A DNA stretch of 64,000 nucleotides, taken from positions 38,208-102,207 of the forward strand of contig JAPWUU010000001.1 in assembly GCA_028275365.1 (NCBI GenBank), given 5' to 3'. The position numbers were made by a program, and so were the translations under genes. A model generated the notes under the pieces. That model did no database searches, was not told where the DNA came from, and saw only the letters and a list, made by a program, of their open reading frames with translations. This stretch comes from Candidatus Caldatribacterium sp. GTDB lineage: Bacteria; Atribacterota; Atribacteria; Atribacterales; Caldatribacteriaceae. Numbering within the stretch: position 1 is the stretch's first letter; the number at the start of each line of letters is the position of its first letter. Positions 34,988-43,352 of this stretch are shown here, piece by piece.

Positions 34988-36025
34988 ATGCGCGCCGCAG
35001 TCTTGGAAGACTTAGATCGTCTCAGCATCATGGAACTTCCTGATCCTTCTCCTGGGGAAGGAGAGGTTCTCGTTCGTGTTCGGGCGTGTTCTGTCTGTGG
35101 CTCGGACATCCGCATTTTCCACTTTGGAAATCCCCGGGTGAAATTCCCCCAGATTATCGGGCATGAGATTGCCGGGGATGTCGTGGCCGTTGGTCCTGGG
35201 GTGACCAAATTCCGGGTAGGGGACCGGGTGGCCATCGGTGCCGATGTTCCCTGTGGAGCCTGCTACTGGTGTCAGAACGGGATGGGCACGAACTGTGCCA
35301 CTAACTACGCCATCGGGTACCAGTTCCCCGGGGGGTTCGCCGAGTACATCCTCCTCAACGCTCTGACCGTTGTCCAGGGAGCAATCCACCGGATACCGGA
35401 TAACCTCTCGTACGACGAGGCCTCCCTCGCCGAACCCCTGGCCTGCGCCATCAACGGCCTTGAGATGAGTCAGCTCGGTGTGGGGGACACGCTCCTTATC
35501 ATCGGTGCCGGTCCCATCGGGTGCATGATGATTGAAATGGGTCGCTTCATGGGGGCAACGAATATCATCGTTATCCAGCGTTCTCTGAAACGCTTGGAGA
35601 TGGCGAAGAAATTCGGCGCCGACCACTACTTCCTTGCCGATGACCCGGACCTTGAGGCGAAGGTGTTCGAGGTGACCGGGGGAGAGGGAGCAGATGTGGT
35701 GATGGTCACCTGTGCCTCTCCCGATGCCCAGGAGATGGCATTACGCCTTGCCCGTCACCGGGCGCGAATTAACTTTTTCGGCGGATTGCCAAGGGATGCC
35801 CGGAACATCTCCATTCCGAGTAACCTCATTCACTACCGGGAGTGCATGGTCCTCGGGACCCACGGGAGCCTTCCCCGCCATCACAGGAAAGCTCTGCAGG
35901 TGATGGCCAAAGGCATGGTACATCCTTCCTGGTACATCACCCACCGCTTCCCCCTTGAGGCCATCCACGAGGCCTTCCGGGTGGCCGAGTCTCACGAGGG
36001 GCTGAAGGTTGTGGTCAACCCATGA
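34988..36025 (+). CDS. Zinc-dependent polyol dehydrogenase (iditol/sorbitol type)
   Basis: This is a 345-residue zinc-dependent medium-chain dehydrogenase. The catalytic-zinc motifs are CSVCGSDIR and GHEIAG; the structural-zinc cysteines are in PCGACYWCQNGMGTNC. The NAD loop is GAGPIGCM. The overall pattern suits L-iditol or sorbitol dehydrogenases, though threonine-dehydrogenase-like enzymes look similar. It overlaps the following dehydrogenase gene by 4 bp, so the two probably act in one polyol pathway with the epimerase after them. Confidence 0.87.
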   Translation: MRAAVLEDLDRLSIMELPDPSPGEGEVLVRVRACSVCGSDIRIFHFGNPRVKFPQIIGHEIAGDVVAVGPGVTKFRVGDRVAIGADVPCGACYWCQNGMGTNCATNYAIGYQFPGGFAEYILLNALTVVQGAIHRIPDNLSYDEASLAEPLACAINGLEMSQLGVGDTLLIIGAGPIGCMMIEMGRFMGATNIIVIQRSLKRLEMAKKFGADHYFLADDPDLEAKVFEVTGGEGADVVMVTCASPDAQEMALRLARHRARINFFGGLPRDARNISIPSNLIHYRECMVLGTHGSLPRHHRKALQVMAKGMVHPSWYITHRFPLEAIHEAFRVAESHEGLKVVVNP

Positions 36026-37047
36026 CCCGGGTCATGAAGGCGCTGGTTCTTGAGGGTAGAGGTCGCCTGCGCCTTGCCGAAGTCCCACTTCCCGAACCGA
36101 GACCCGGGGAAGCCCTTGTCCGGGTCCGGGCCTGTGGCATCTGTGGTTCGGATCTCCCCCGGATTTTCGGGGACATTGCCTACTTCTACCCCCTTATTCC
36201 AGGACACGAATTTTCAGGAGAGGTCGTGGCCGTGGGAGGGAGAGAAGATGAGCGGTGGGTGGGAGAACGGGTGGTGGTGTACCCTCTCCTTCCCTGCCGG
36301 AAGTGCCCCTACTGTGAAATGGGGTGGTATGAGCTCTGCGAAGACTACGGGTACCTTGGCTCTCGTCAGAACGGCGCGTTTGCTGAGTACGTCGTGGTGC
36401 CTGTGGCCAATCTCCTCCCCCTTCCGGGGAACCTTTCCTTTGAGGAAGGTGCCCTCACCGAGCCTGCGGCGGTGGCGTTCCATGCCGTTCGGCGTGTGGG
36501 TGAGATCATAGGGGAAAGCGCAGCCGTGTTCGGTCTTGGACCGGTGGGGCTGCTTCTTGGAATGTGGCTGAAGCTTGCGGGAGTTCGACGACTCATCGGG
36601 TACGATGTGGACGAGCACAAATTCGCCATAGCAAGGAGTCTGGGTTTTGACGTGACGCTTTTCCCTTCCTTTTTCCCCGCAGAGCCTGAAGGCATCGACC
36701 TTGTGGTTGAGGCTTCAGGCAGCGCCAGAGCCCTGGTGGACGCCCTGAAGCTTGTGCGCAAGAAGGGAAAGGTGCTACTTTTGGGGAACCAGGAGAGAGA
36801 GCTCACCCTTCAGCCAGCGGATTTCGGGCACATCCTCCGGAAGGAACTCACGGTCTTTGGGAGCTGGAACTCGAGTTTCACCTTCCTTGATTCCGACTGG
36901 AAAAAGGTTCTCGATCTTGCTGCTGGGGGACGGGTATCCTTTGCCCCGTTGATCTCACACCGTATTCGTCTTGAGGAAGCGCCGGCTTTTCTTTTAGGGA
37001 TGCGGGAACGACGCCTGTCGTACGTAAAGGTGGTGCTTGTCCCGTGA
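36022..37047 (+). CDS. Zinc-dependent dehydrogenase, galactitol-1-phosphate type
   Basis: This 341-residue zinc-dependent dehydrogenase most resembles galactitol-1-phosphate 5-dehydrogenase: CGICGSDLPRIFGDIAYFYP, then PGHEFSGEVVAVG. Structural-zinc cysteines are in PCRKCPYCEMGWYELC. The NAD loop is FGLGPVGLL. No phosphotransferase system is nearby, so the substrate may be another polyol or its phosphate. It overlaps its upstream and downstream genes by 4 bp each, which binds dehydrogenase, dehydrogenase and Rpe into one unit. Confidence 0.83.
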   Translation: MTRVMKALVLEGRGRLRLAEVPLPEPRPGEALVRVRACGICGSDLPRIFGDIAYFYPLIPGHEFSGEVVAVGGREDERWVGERVVVYPLLPCRKCPYCEMGWYELCEDYGYLGSRQNGAFAEYVVVPVANLLPLPGNLSFEEGALTEPAAVAFHAVRRVGEIIGESAAVFGLGPVGLLLGMWLKLAGVRRLIGYDVDEHKFAIARSLGFDVTLFPSFFPAEPEGIDLVVEASGSARALVDALKLVRKKGKVLLLGNQERELTLQPADFGHILRKELTVFGSWNSSFTFLDSDWKKVLDLAAGGRVSFAPLISHRIRLEEAPAFLLGMRERRLSYVKVVLVP

Positions 37048-37712
37048 AGACGAAGATTTCGGCATCTCTGGACTGTGCGAACTACCTCGCCCTCCTTGAG
37101 GATGTCCGGAAACTTGAGCGAGCCGGAATTGAGATGCTCCACATCGACGTCATGGACGGGGTGTTCGTGCCCAATTTTGCCATCGGGACCAACCTCTTGA
37201 AGAAGCTCCGTCCCCAGACCTCGCTCCTTTTTGATGTCCACCTCATGGTGGTGAACCCCGAGGCACATTTCTCGCTCTTTGCTCAGCTTGGGGCCGACAG
37301 TATCACCTTTCATGCTGAGGGAAACCCGCGACTGCACCACCTGGTCGACGCGGTGAAAAGGCTCGGCAAGAAGGTGGGTATTGCCCTGAATCCCTCCACA
37401 AGCCCGGAGTTTTTGCGCTACCTCCTCCCCTACCTTGATCTCGTCCTCTGCATGACTGTGGATCCGGGTTTTGTGGGGCAGAGGTTTGTCCCTGAGGTCG
37501 TGACCAAGGTGGAAGCCATCAGGAAGATGAGCCTTGAGCTTGGTGTTGCCGTTGATATTGCCGTCGACGGGGGGATCAGTGAAGAGACCGTACCCCGGCT
37601 CAAGAGAGCCGGGGCCAATGTGTTCGTGGCCGGGACTTCGAGCATCTTTTCAGGGAGAGAAGACCTCGAAGTGGCGGCGCGGCGTTTCCGGGAGTTCTGC
37701 GAACGTCTTTGA
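37044..37712 (+). CDS. rpe: Ribulose-phosphate 3-epimerase
   Basis: This 222-residue TIM barrel interconverts ribulose 5-phosphate and xylulose 5-phosphate (or a related ketose phosphate). Signatures are MLHIDVMDGVFVPNF, DVHLMVVNPE, CMTVDPGFVGQRF and AVDGGISEETV, with the metal and catalytic His and Asp residues present. GTG 37044 overlaps the dehydrogenase stop codon. It supplies the pentose phosphate pool used by transketolase at 50.6 kb. An allulose-6-phosphate epimerase is an alternative. Confidence 0.9.
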   Translation: MKTKISASLDCANYLALLEDVRKLERAGIEMLHIDVMDGVFVPNFAIGTNLLKKLRPQTSLLFDVHLMVVNPEAHFSLFAQLGADSITFHAEGNPRLHHLVDAVKRLGKKVGIALNPSTSPEFLRYLLPYLDLVLCMTVDPGFVGQRFVPEVVTKVEAIRKMSLELGVAVDIAVDGGISEETVPRLKRAGANVFVAGTSSIFSGREDLEVAARRFREFCERL

Positions 37713-37715
37713 ACC

Positions 37716-38237
37716 CTACCGTTCACCGAAAGCGGCAAACGCCGGTACCCGAAAGAGGCTAAGGATGAGTGCAGTAAAGGCAATGGTGTTGAGCGGTACG
37801 CTCACAAGGCGAGGGACAAGGAGAATCTTCCAGGGCATGTCGAAGAGGGTGTGGAGGAAGTAGGGGGTGAGGAAGAGCCCTACGCCCACCTGGGGAATGG
37901 CCACGGCACAGAACGTCCGAAGGGTCTTTGAGTGAAAGGGAAGAAGCGATACAATGCCCGGAACCACTCCGTAGAGGCTTGAAGTCAGGGTGAAGTGGGG
38001 GAAATACGGCCCCATGGGGCTGAGGACAAAGCCAATGATGTCCGCGAGGGCTCCTGTAAGAGCACCGGAGATGGGTCCAAGGAGCATACCGCTGAGGATG
38101 ATGGGAAGGGTTCCGAAACCAATTCGTATGCCTTCAATGCCACCGATGGCGATGCGGAGGCTAGCGAATCGGGTGAGCACCACGCTCATGGCGATGAAGA
38201 TACCCGTGAAGGCAAGATGGCGAACTTTCTCGCGCAT
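37716..38237 (-). CDS. folT: ECF transporter S component, folate type
   Basis: This 173-residue membrane protein with five to six helices matches the substrate-binding S component of folate energy-coupling-factor importers. It has the short-motif start HLAFTGIFIAMSVVLTRF and the segments RIGFGTLPIILSGMLLGP and GALADIIGFVLSPMGPYFP. It needs the EcfA/EcfT module encoded elsewhere. GGGGAGG lies eight bases before the ATG. Its end lies three bases from the convergent rpe gene. Confidence 0.8.
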   Translation of the reverse strand: MREKVRHLAFTGIFIAMSVVLTRFASLRIAIGGIEGIRIGFGTLPIILSGMLLGPISGALTGALADIIGFVLSPMGPYFPHFTLTSSLYGVVPGIVSLLPFHSKTLRTFCAVAIPQVGVGLFLTPYFLHTLFDMPWKILLVPRLVSVPLNTIAFTALILSLFRVPAFAAFGER

Positions 38238-38270
38238 TGAACAACCTCCCCCTGGCGCTGATTTTTCGGT

Positions 38271-38299
38271 ATTGTACCGTACCCTGAGGGGGCCTGCAA
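38271..38299 (-). promoter_or_regulatory. Promoter of folT
   Basis: On the minus strand TTGCAG (38299-38294), a 17-base spacer and TACAAT (38276-38271) form a sigma-70-like promoter 33 bases before the start codon. Confidence 0.6.
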
Positions 38300-38302
38300 G
38301 CG

Positions 38303-39445
38303 ATGTTGTCTCCTGTTGCCCTGGTGTTCTGCTCGGGTTACGATGAGGAGGAAGTGGAGAGAGCCGTTCGCCGGGGTTTTGCCCTTTTTGGGGGACCGGA
38401 GGCGCTGTGCCCTGGGGTAAAGAGTGTGCTCCTCAAACCCAATCTCCTTGTGGGTGAGGTTCCAGAGCGGGCTGTGACCACCCATCCTGCGGTGTTCCGG
38501 GCGGTGGCAAAGGTGTTCCTGGAAGCAGGGTACCGGGTGGGATTCGGGGACTCCCCTGCCTTCGGGTCACCTGAGAGTGCAGCGAAAAAAGCCGGCATCC
38601 TCGAGGTGGCCCGGGCTCTGGGCGTGGATTTTGCTGATTTTACCCACGGGGTGGAGGTGGATTTCCCGGAGGGTGTACAGCACAGGAAGTTCACCATTGC
38701 CAGAGGAGTCAGGGAGTACGATGCCCTTGTGAGCCTTCCAAAGTGGAAGACCCATGGGCTTACCAGGGTCACGGGGGCGGTGAAGAACCAGCTTGGGTGC
38801 GTTCCGGGGATACGGAAAGGAGAGTACCACTTTCGCATTCCTGATGCTATCCTCTTTTCCCGAATGCTTGTGGATCTCAACCGCCTCCTCCGTCCGGCCT
38901 TCTTTGTTATGGATGCGGTGGTGGCAATGGAGGGTAACGGTCCCCGAAACGGAAAACCACGTTTCATGGGGCTTCTGGCCTTTTCCCGGGATCCTGTGGC
39001 CCTCGATGCCACCCTGGCACGGTTGATTCACCTTGATCCTGCCCTTGTGCCCACCTGTTCTGAGGGTGAGCGCCTTGGTCTGGGAACATGGCGAAGGGAG
39101 GCCATTGTGCTCTGGGGGGATGACCCTGAACGTTTTGAGCAAAGAGATTTTGAGGTCCTGCGGTTGCCCCAGGTGTCTCCCTCGAGGAAACTGTTTCTCC
39201 CCCTTGTGCGACGTTTCCTCCTTCCCTATCCGGTCATCCGGCGAAAGCTCTGCAAAGGCTGTGGAGTGTGTACCGAGGTTTGCCCCGTGCATCCTAAGGC
39301 CCTACGCTGGAGCGAAAGCATTCGCCTCCCTTCCATAGAGTACGCCCGGTGCATTCGCTGTTTTGTGTGTCAGGAGGTGTGTCCCCACGGAGCGATTCTT
39401 GTTGGTGTTCCCCTTGTGCGGAGGGTGCTGGGAAAAATGGCATGA
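38303..39445 (+). CDS. DUF362 iron-sulfur protein
   Basis: This 380-residue protein has an N-terminal DUF362 domain (VLLKPNLLVG, TTHPAVFRAVAKVF, GDSPAFGS, LPKWKTHGLTRVTGAVKNQLG) and a C-terminal ferredoxin domain with two [4Fe-4S] motifs, CKGCGVCTEVCPVHP and CIRCFVCQEVCPHGA (residues about 317-355). Such proteins are predicted electron carriers or maturases of unknown substrate. It sits 33 bases before the VWA gene and is probably cotranscribed with that cluster, which is an unusual partner. Confidence 0.88.
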   Translation: MLSPVALVFCSGYDEEEVERAVRRGFALFGGPEALCPGVKSVLLKPNLLVGEVPERAVTTHPAVFRAVAKVFLEAGYRVGFGDSPAFGSPESAAKKAGILEVARALGVDFADFTHGVEVDFPEGVQHRKFTIARGVREYDALVSLPKWKTHGLTRVTGAVKNQLGCVPGIRKGEYHFRIPDAILFSRMLVDLNRLLRPAFFVMDAVVAMEGNGPRNGKPRFMGLLAFSRDPVALDATLARLIHLDPALVPTCSEGERLGLGTWRREAIVLWGDDPERFEQRDFEVLRLPQVSPSRKLFLPLVRRFLLPYPVIRRKLCKGCGVCTEVCPVHPKALRWSESIRLPSIEYARCIRCFVCQEVCPHGAILVGVPLVRRVLGKMA

Positions 39446-39477
39446 TTCTTCATGTTCTTCTGCGGGAGGTGAGACGT

Positions 39478-40176
39478 ATGGAAGAACGCATAGAGATGGA
39501 TGTGGCGCTGAGCCAGGGTCTGCGTCGTTTACCGGTGTACCTGCTCCTTGACACTTCAGGGAGCATGGCGGGGGCACCCATTCAGGCCCTCCAGGAAGGA
39601 GTGGCATTGTTCAAGCGAGAGGTGGAGAACGACACTTTCGCCCGAGAAACGGTCTGGGTTTCGGTCATTACCTTCGGAAAAGAAGTCGAAAACCTCACCC
39701 GGGGGCTTGTGCCCATTGACCAGCTGACCCTCCCTCCCCTTGAGGCGGGAGGATACACCCCCCTTGGGCAGGCACTTCAGCTACTCATCGAGTCCCTCGA
39801 CCGGGATGTGAAGAAGGCCGTTCCGGGAGGGGAAAGGGGTGACTGGAAGCCTCTCGTCTTCATCCTCACCGATGGGAAACCCACCGACGACTGGCGAACC
39901 CCACGGGAAGAACTGCTAAAGCGGAGGGAGCGTAAGGTGCTCAACGTGATTACCGTGGGCTGTGGTCCGGACATCGATGAGACCACGCTTCGGGAAATTG
40001 CCATTGGACCGAGCTTTAAGATGGACTCCGACGCCGCATCGTTTTCCGCCTTTTTCCGCTGGGTGTCTCAAACTGTGCGCACCGTGAGCAAGACTCTCTC
40101 GCGACCCCAGGGTCAGGGTGAGGGCTCACCCATGCCCATACCCATGCCTCCGGATGTTCTGCAGTACATCCCGTAG
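39478..40176 (+). CDS. VWA-domain protein, TerY-like
   Basis: This protein of about 232 residues consists of one von Willebrand factor A domain. The metal-ion-dependent adhesion site is complete: LLDTSGSMAG (about 22-31), GGYTPLGQAL and ILTDGKPTDDW (about 129). It resembles TerY, which occurs in TerY-phosphorylation triads with a PP2C phosphatase and a protein kinase, exactly the next two genes here. GGGAGGTGAG precedes ATG 39478. It is probably a scaffold or a phosphorylation target. Confidence 0.9.
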   Translation: MEERIEMDVALSQGLRRLPVYLLLDTSGSMAGAPIQALQEGVALFKREVENDTFARETVWVSVITFGKEVENLTRGLVPIDQLTLPPLEAGGYTPLGQALQLLIESLDRDVKKAVPGGERGDWKPLVFILTDGKPTDDWRTPREELLKRRERKVLNVITVGCGPDIDETTLREIAIGPSFKMDSDAASFSAFFRWVSQTVRTVSKTLSRPQGQGEGSPMPIPMPPDVLQYIP

Positions 40177-40220
40177 GGAGGTGTGCGAACATTCCCCAGG
40201 GGTTCATCGTTGGCGATCGG

Positions 40221-41162
40221 GTGCTTTCGTCTTTCAACACCCATCCGGACTGGATTGCCATCTTCGGAGCCCTCGGGCGGTACAGTTTCGTTGGCGGCAG
40301 TGCTGTGGGGAGGTTGCATTCCCGGGAACGCAGGGGTCGGGAAGACAGTCTCCTCGTTCGGTCGAAAGGTGACTGGCTCTGCGCTGCAGTGGCCGATGGA
40401 GTCGGGAATGCCCCGAAGGGCGTGTGGGGGTCGGCGCTGGCGGTGAGTGCCTTCACCGACCGGGTGCTCTTTCACCTCCCCTATAGCTGTACGAGGAAGG
40501 TCCGTCGTGTCTCTGAGACGAGGAGAACCTTCGAGAAAGACTCCGCCTCCCTTTCCCTGGCGGGATGGCACGAGGTGGGGGTGCTCAGCTTTTTCCAGGA
40601 AGGGGAAGTGGAGAAGGGGGAAATCCCTCCCTGGGAGACCGTTCAAGAATACCTTTTTGAAGCCGGTGAGTACACGCACCGGATGCTCCAGGACTTAGCC
40701 CAGCGGGAGGGGAAAGACCCGCAGGATTTCGCCACAACATTGCTTTGCTGCCTTTTCCACGTGGTGGAGGAAAAGGGGGCATTCTTCCACATTGGGGATG
40801 GGGCACTTCTTGGTGTTCGAAAGGACGGGAAGAGTGTGCTCCTGAGCGTTCAGGAAGGGCGCGATACGGGTGAGGTAGAGGTGCTGACCCAGCCCGACTG
40901 GCAGGACTTCTGCCGTGCCGGAACTTTTGATTTCCGGAGGGACTACCTTTCAGCCTTCATGCTTATGACCGATGGTCTTGCTGATGACTGTCTCTACGGG
41001 CCTCCGGAGGACATCACTGATCGTTTTGCCCTGGATATTCTTCGGGAGATTCGTGCGACCTCAAATCGCGAGATGGCGGCACGGCGCCTCGTTTTCTGGC
41101 TGGGAACGTACACACTTCCTGGCAGTTTTGACGATCGAACGCTTGTTGTGGTGTACCGATGA
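40221..41162 (+). CDS. PP2C-like serine/threonine phosphatase
   Basis: This protein of about 313 residues has a PP2C-type phosphatase fold. Metal-binding acidic motifs are VADGVGNAPKGVWGS (about 59), FFHIGDGALLGV (about 193), LMTDGLADD (about 251) and DDRTLVVVY at the end. The start is uncertain: GTG 40221 has no ribosome binding site, and the frame stays open and protein-like back to an ATT at 40191 that lies ten bases after GGGAGG. It should reverse the phosphorylation made by the kinase encoded next, whose start codon overlaps this stop by 4 bp. Confidence 0.82.
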   Translation: MLSSFNTHPDWIAIFGALGRYSFVGGSAVGRLHSRERRGREDSLLVRSKGDWLCAAVADGVGNAPKGVWGSALAVSAFTDRVLFHLPYSCTRKVRRVSETRRTFEKDSASLSLAGWHEVGVLSFFQEGEVEKGEIPPWETVQEYLFEAGEYTHRMLQDLAQREGKDPQDFATTLLCCLFHVVEEKGAFFHIGDGALLGVRKDGKSVLLSVQEGRDTGEVEVLTQPDWQDFCRAGTFDFRRDYLSAFMLMTDGLADDCLYGPPEDITDRFALDILREIRATSNREMAARRLVFWLGTYTLPGSFDDRTLVVVYR

Positions 41163-42520
41163 GGGTCACAACCATTTCTCCTTTTCCGTTTGTGCCGAAG
41201 CGTCTTGAGGTCGAGGGTCCAGTTTTTGTGGGTGGTGAAGGAGAGGTTTACTTCAGCCGCTGCGGGAACTTCGTGGTGAAGGTGTACCACGACAGAACTC
41301 TTCCTCCTGAAAAGGAGGAACTCCTCCGGCGAGTCCTCGCCTTAGGCAAGAACCTGGGGGAAGAGGCCAGTTTTCTTTGCTGGCCTGTGGCGCTGGTGCG
41401 AGAAATTGACGGGTGGCGGAGGATTGGAGTGGTGACGAAACGAATCCCCCGCCCCCCTTTTCGAGAGCTCGTCGATTACATCTTCAGTCCCCGGGAATTC
41501 AAGAGGGCAGTGGAAGAAGGGGCAAACTGGCTCAACTACCTCCAGGTGGCCCACAGCATTGCCCGAACCGTAGCGGCGCTCCACGGGAAGGGATGTGCCC
41601 ATGCCGATCTCCATTTTGGCAACTTCCTGGTGGATATCCGCAAGGGTCTTGCGGTGCTCATTGACCTTGACGGCCTTGTGGTTCCGGGGTTTCTCCCTCC
41701 TCAGGTCGCGGGAATGATGCCTTTCATGGCTCCGGAAGTGGTCATGGGCAGGGAAACCCCAAATCAAAGGACCGACCGGCACAGCCTCGCAATCCTCGTC
41801 TTCCACACGCTCCTTTTCCGAAATCCCCTGCAGCCTCTCGTGTGCTATGCCGAGGATCCGGAAGAGGACGAACGGCTCGGGTGGGGGAAAATGGCACTCT
41901 TCAGCGAGCATCCCCTGGATTTCCGGAATCGTCCCGAACGCCTGGGGATACCACTTTTCCGCCGAGGCACACTCAGTTACCGCATGCTCCCTCCCCACCT
42001 TCAGGAGCTCATTGAGCGGAGTTTTCTCGAAGGCCTTCGTTCTCCTGAGCAGCGTCCCCTGGCGCGGGAATGGGAACGAACACTCTTTTTCGCCTTTTTC
42101 GAGCTCTGGCGGTGCTTGAGGTGCGCCCAGTACTTCCCGTATCCGTACTGGATGCCCCTTCCCCTTCGCCGCTGCCCTTTCTGTGGGGAAGTTGTGCGCC
42201 CTCCCCATCCGGTGGTGTGCAGTGTCCTCGAAAGGAAAGGTCAGGGGGTTCTGGTCGCGGCAAAGCGGAAAATTGTCCTCGGGCACCGGTTTAACCTGGT
42301 GGCCAAAATGCTCCACGGCCAGAGGGAGGACGAAATCCTTGGGGAAGTCCGGTGGAAGGAGGGTGAAGGGTACGTTTTTTCAGGAACGGGTCACTGGCAG
42401 GCGGTTTCACCCTGTGGGGAGTGCCGGAAAGTCGAGCCGGGAGAATGTGTTCTTCTCAGACGAAACCTCCTTTTGGTCTTTGGGGATTTCGCCCTGAGGG
42501 TTGAGGAAGATGGTTGCTGA
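41159..42520 (+). CDS. Ser/Thr protein kinase with zinc ribbon, TerY-P type
   Basis: This 453-residue protein kinase has a glycine-rich loop (FVGGEGEVYFS), the ATP lysine in VVKVYH (about 39), the catalytic loop HADLHFGNFLV (about 149-159), a metal loop IDLDG in place of DFG, and MAPEVV. A zinc ribbon with CLRC (about 319) and CPFC (about 339) follows, then a beta-rich tail of about 100 residues. There is no membrane helix, so it is cytoplasmic. It overlaps the phosphatase gene by 4 bp and the beta-helix gene by 11 bp. Confidence 0.87.
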   Translation: MRVTTISPFPFVPKRLEVEGPVFVGGEGEVYFSRCGNFVVKVYHDRTLPPEKEELLRRVLALGKNLGEEASFLCWPVALVREIDGWRRIGVVTKRIPRPPFRELVDYIFSPREFKRAVEEGANWLNYLQVAHSIARTVAALHGKGCAHADLHFGNFLVDIRKGLAVLIDLDGLVVPGFLPPQVAGMMPFMAPEVVMGRETPNQRTDRHSLAILVFHTLLFRNPLQPLVCYAEDPEEDERLGWGKMALFSEHPLDFRNRPERLGIPLFRRGTLSYRMLPPHLQELIERSFLEGLRSPEQRPLAREWERTLFFAFFELWRCLRCAQYFPYPYWMPLPLRRCPFCGEVVRPPHPVVCSVLERKGQGVLVAAKRKIVLGHRFNLVAKMLHGQREDEILGEVRWKEGEGYVFSGTGHWQAVSPCGECRKVEPGECVLLRRNLLLVFGDFALRVEEDGC

Positions 42521-43352
42521 AGACACCCCTAAGGATGGTCTTGTTGGGCTTCTCGCTGCTTTCCGGGGGGAGGGAAGGCCTTCTCCTGAGGAGGAAGGGG
42601 TGCTGTCCTTTCGGGATTTCCAGCCTGTTTTTCCCGAGGAGTCACTTGTCCCCCCCGGTGGTTTCGTGGTGTTCCATCCAGGGAACTACGTGTTGCAGAG
42701 CCGGGTGGTTCTTGCGCCTCCTTTTTTCCTTTTGGGGATGAAGGGGACGGTGCTTTTCCGGGATGGGGAGGTAGTCCGGGTTGAGGGAAGAGGAGAGGGA
42801 AGAATCCGGGGTGTGGCCTTTTCGCTTCGGGGCCGGCACAAAGGCAACGTGGTGGTGGTCCTGCAGGGCCGGGTAGTGTTTGAGGAATGCCTCTTTCAGG
42901 GAGGTGTGCGGGAAAAGCTGAGCTGGATGGGGAATGGTGTCGTGGTGGCAAAGGACGCCTCGTGTGTCTTTCGCCGCTGTGTTTTTCTGAGGAACGAGGC
43001 AGCAGGAATTCTCGTTGAGAGCGGGTCCCGAGTAGAAGTTGAGAACTCGCTCTTTCTTGAGAACGGGGGAGAGGGGATTCTTCTCCGGCGTGGTACCGCT
43101 GCGGTGGTCCGGAACTCCCGCTTTATCCGGAATGCCTGGGGGGTTACCTGCGGGTCGCTCCTCCTTTTTGAGGGGAACGAGGTGCTGGAGCACACGGTTG
43201 GTGGGGTGTGTTTCCTGAAAGAGGCGGAGGGCATTTTTGCAGGGAACCGGGTTGCTGGCAACCCTCTGGGGGTGATGAAAAGCAGAAGTAGCTGCGTCAT
43301 CTGGGGGACGAATCTCCTTGAGGAGAACCGGGTTGCCCTCCTTGAGGAATGA
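42510..43352 (+). CDS. Parallel beta-helix protein linked to the kinase triad
   Basis: This protein of about 280 residues is made mostly of right-handed beta-helix repeats with the rhythm 'V.V..G..V.F..C.F..N...G', for example ILVESGSRVEVENSLFLENG and ILLRRGTAAVVRNSRFIRN. The N-terminal part resembles a PGNYVLQSRVVL pectate-lyase-like cap. There is no signal peptide, so it is probably cytoplasmic, which argues against a polysaccharide lyase. No catalytic residues are evident. It is translationally coupled to the kinase gene and may be its substrate or sensor. The tail overlaps EamA by 56 bp. Confidence 0.8.
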   Translation: MVAEDTPKDGLVGLLAAFRGEGRPSPEEEGVLSFRDFQPVFPEESLVPPGGFVVFHPGNYVLQSRVVLAPPFFLLGMKGTVLFRDGEVVRVEGRGEGRIRGVAFSLRGRHKGNVVVVLQGRVVFEECLFQGGVREKLSWMGNGVVVAKDASCVFRRCVFLRNEAAGILVESGSRVEVENSLFLENGGEGILLRRGTAAVVRNSRFIRNAWGVTCGSLLLFEGNEVLEHTVGGVCFLKEAEGIFAGNRVAGNPLGVMKSRSSCVIWGTNLLEENRVALLEE

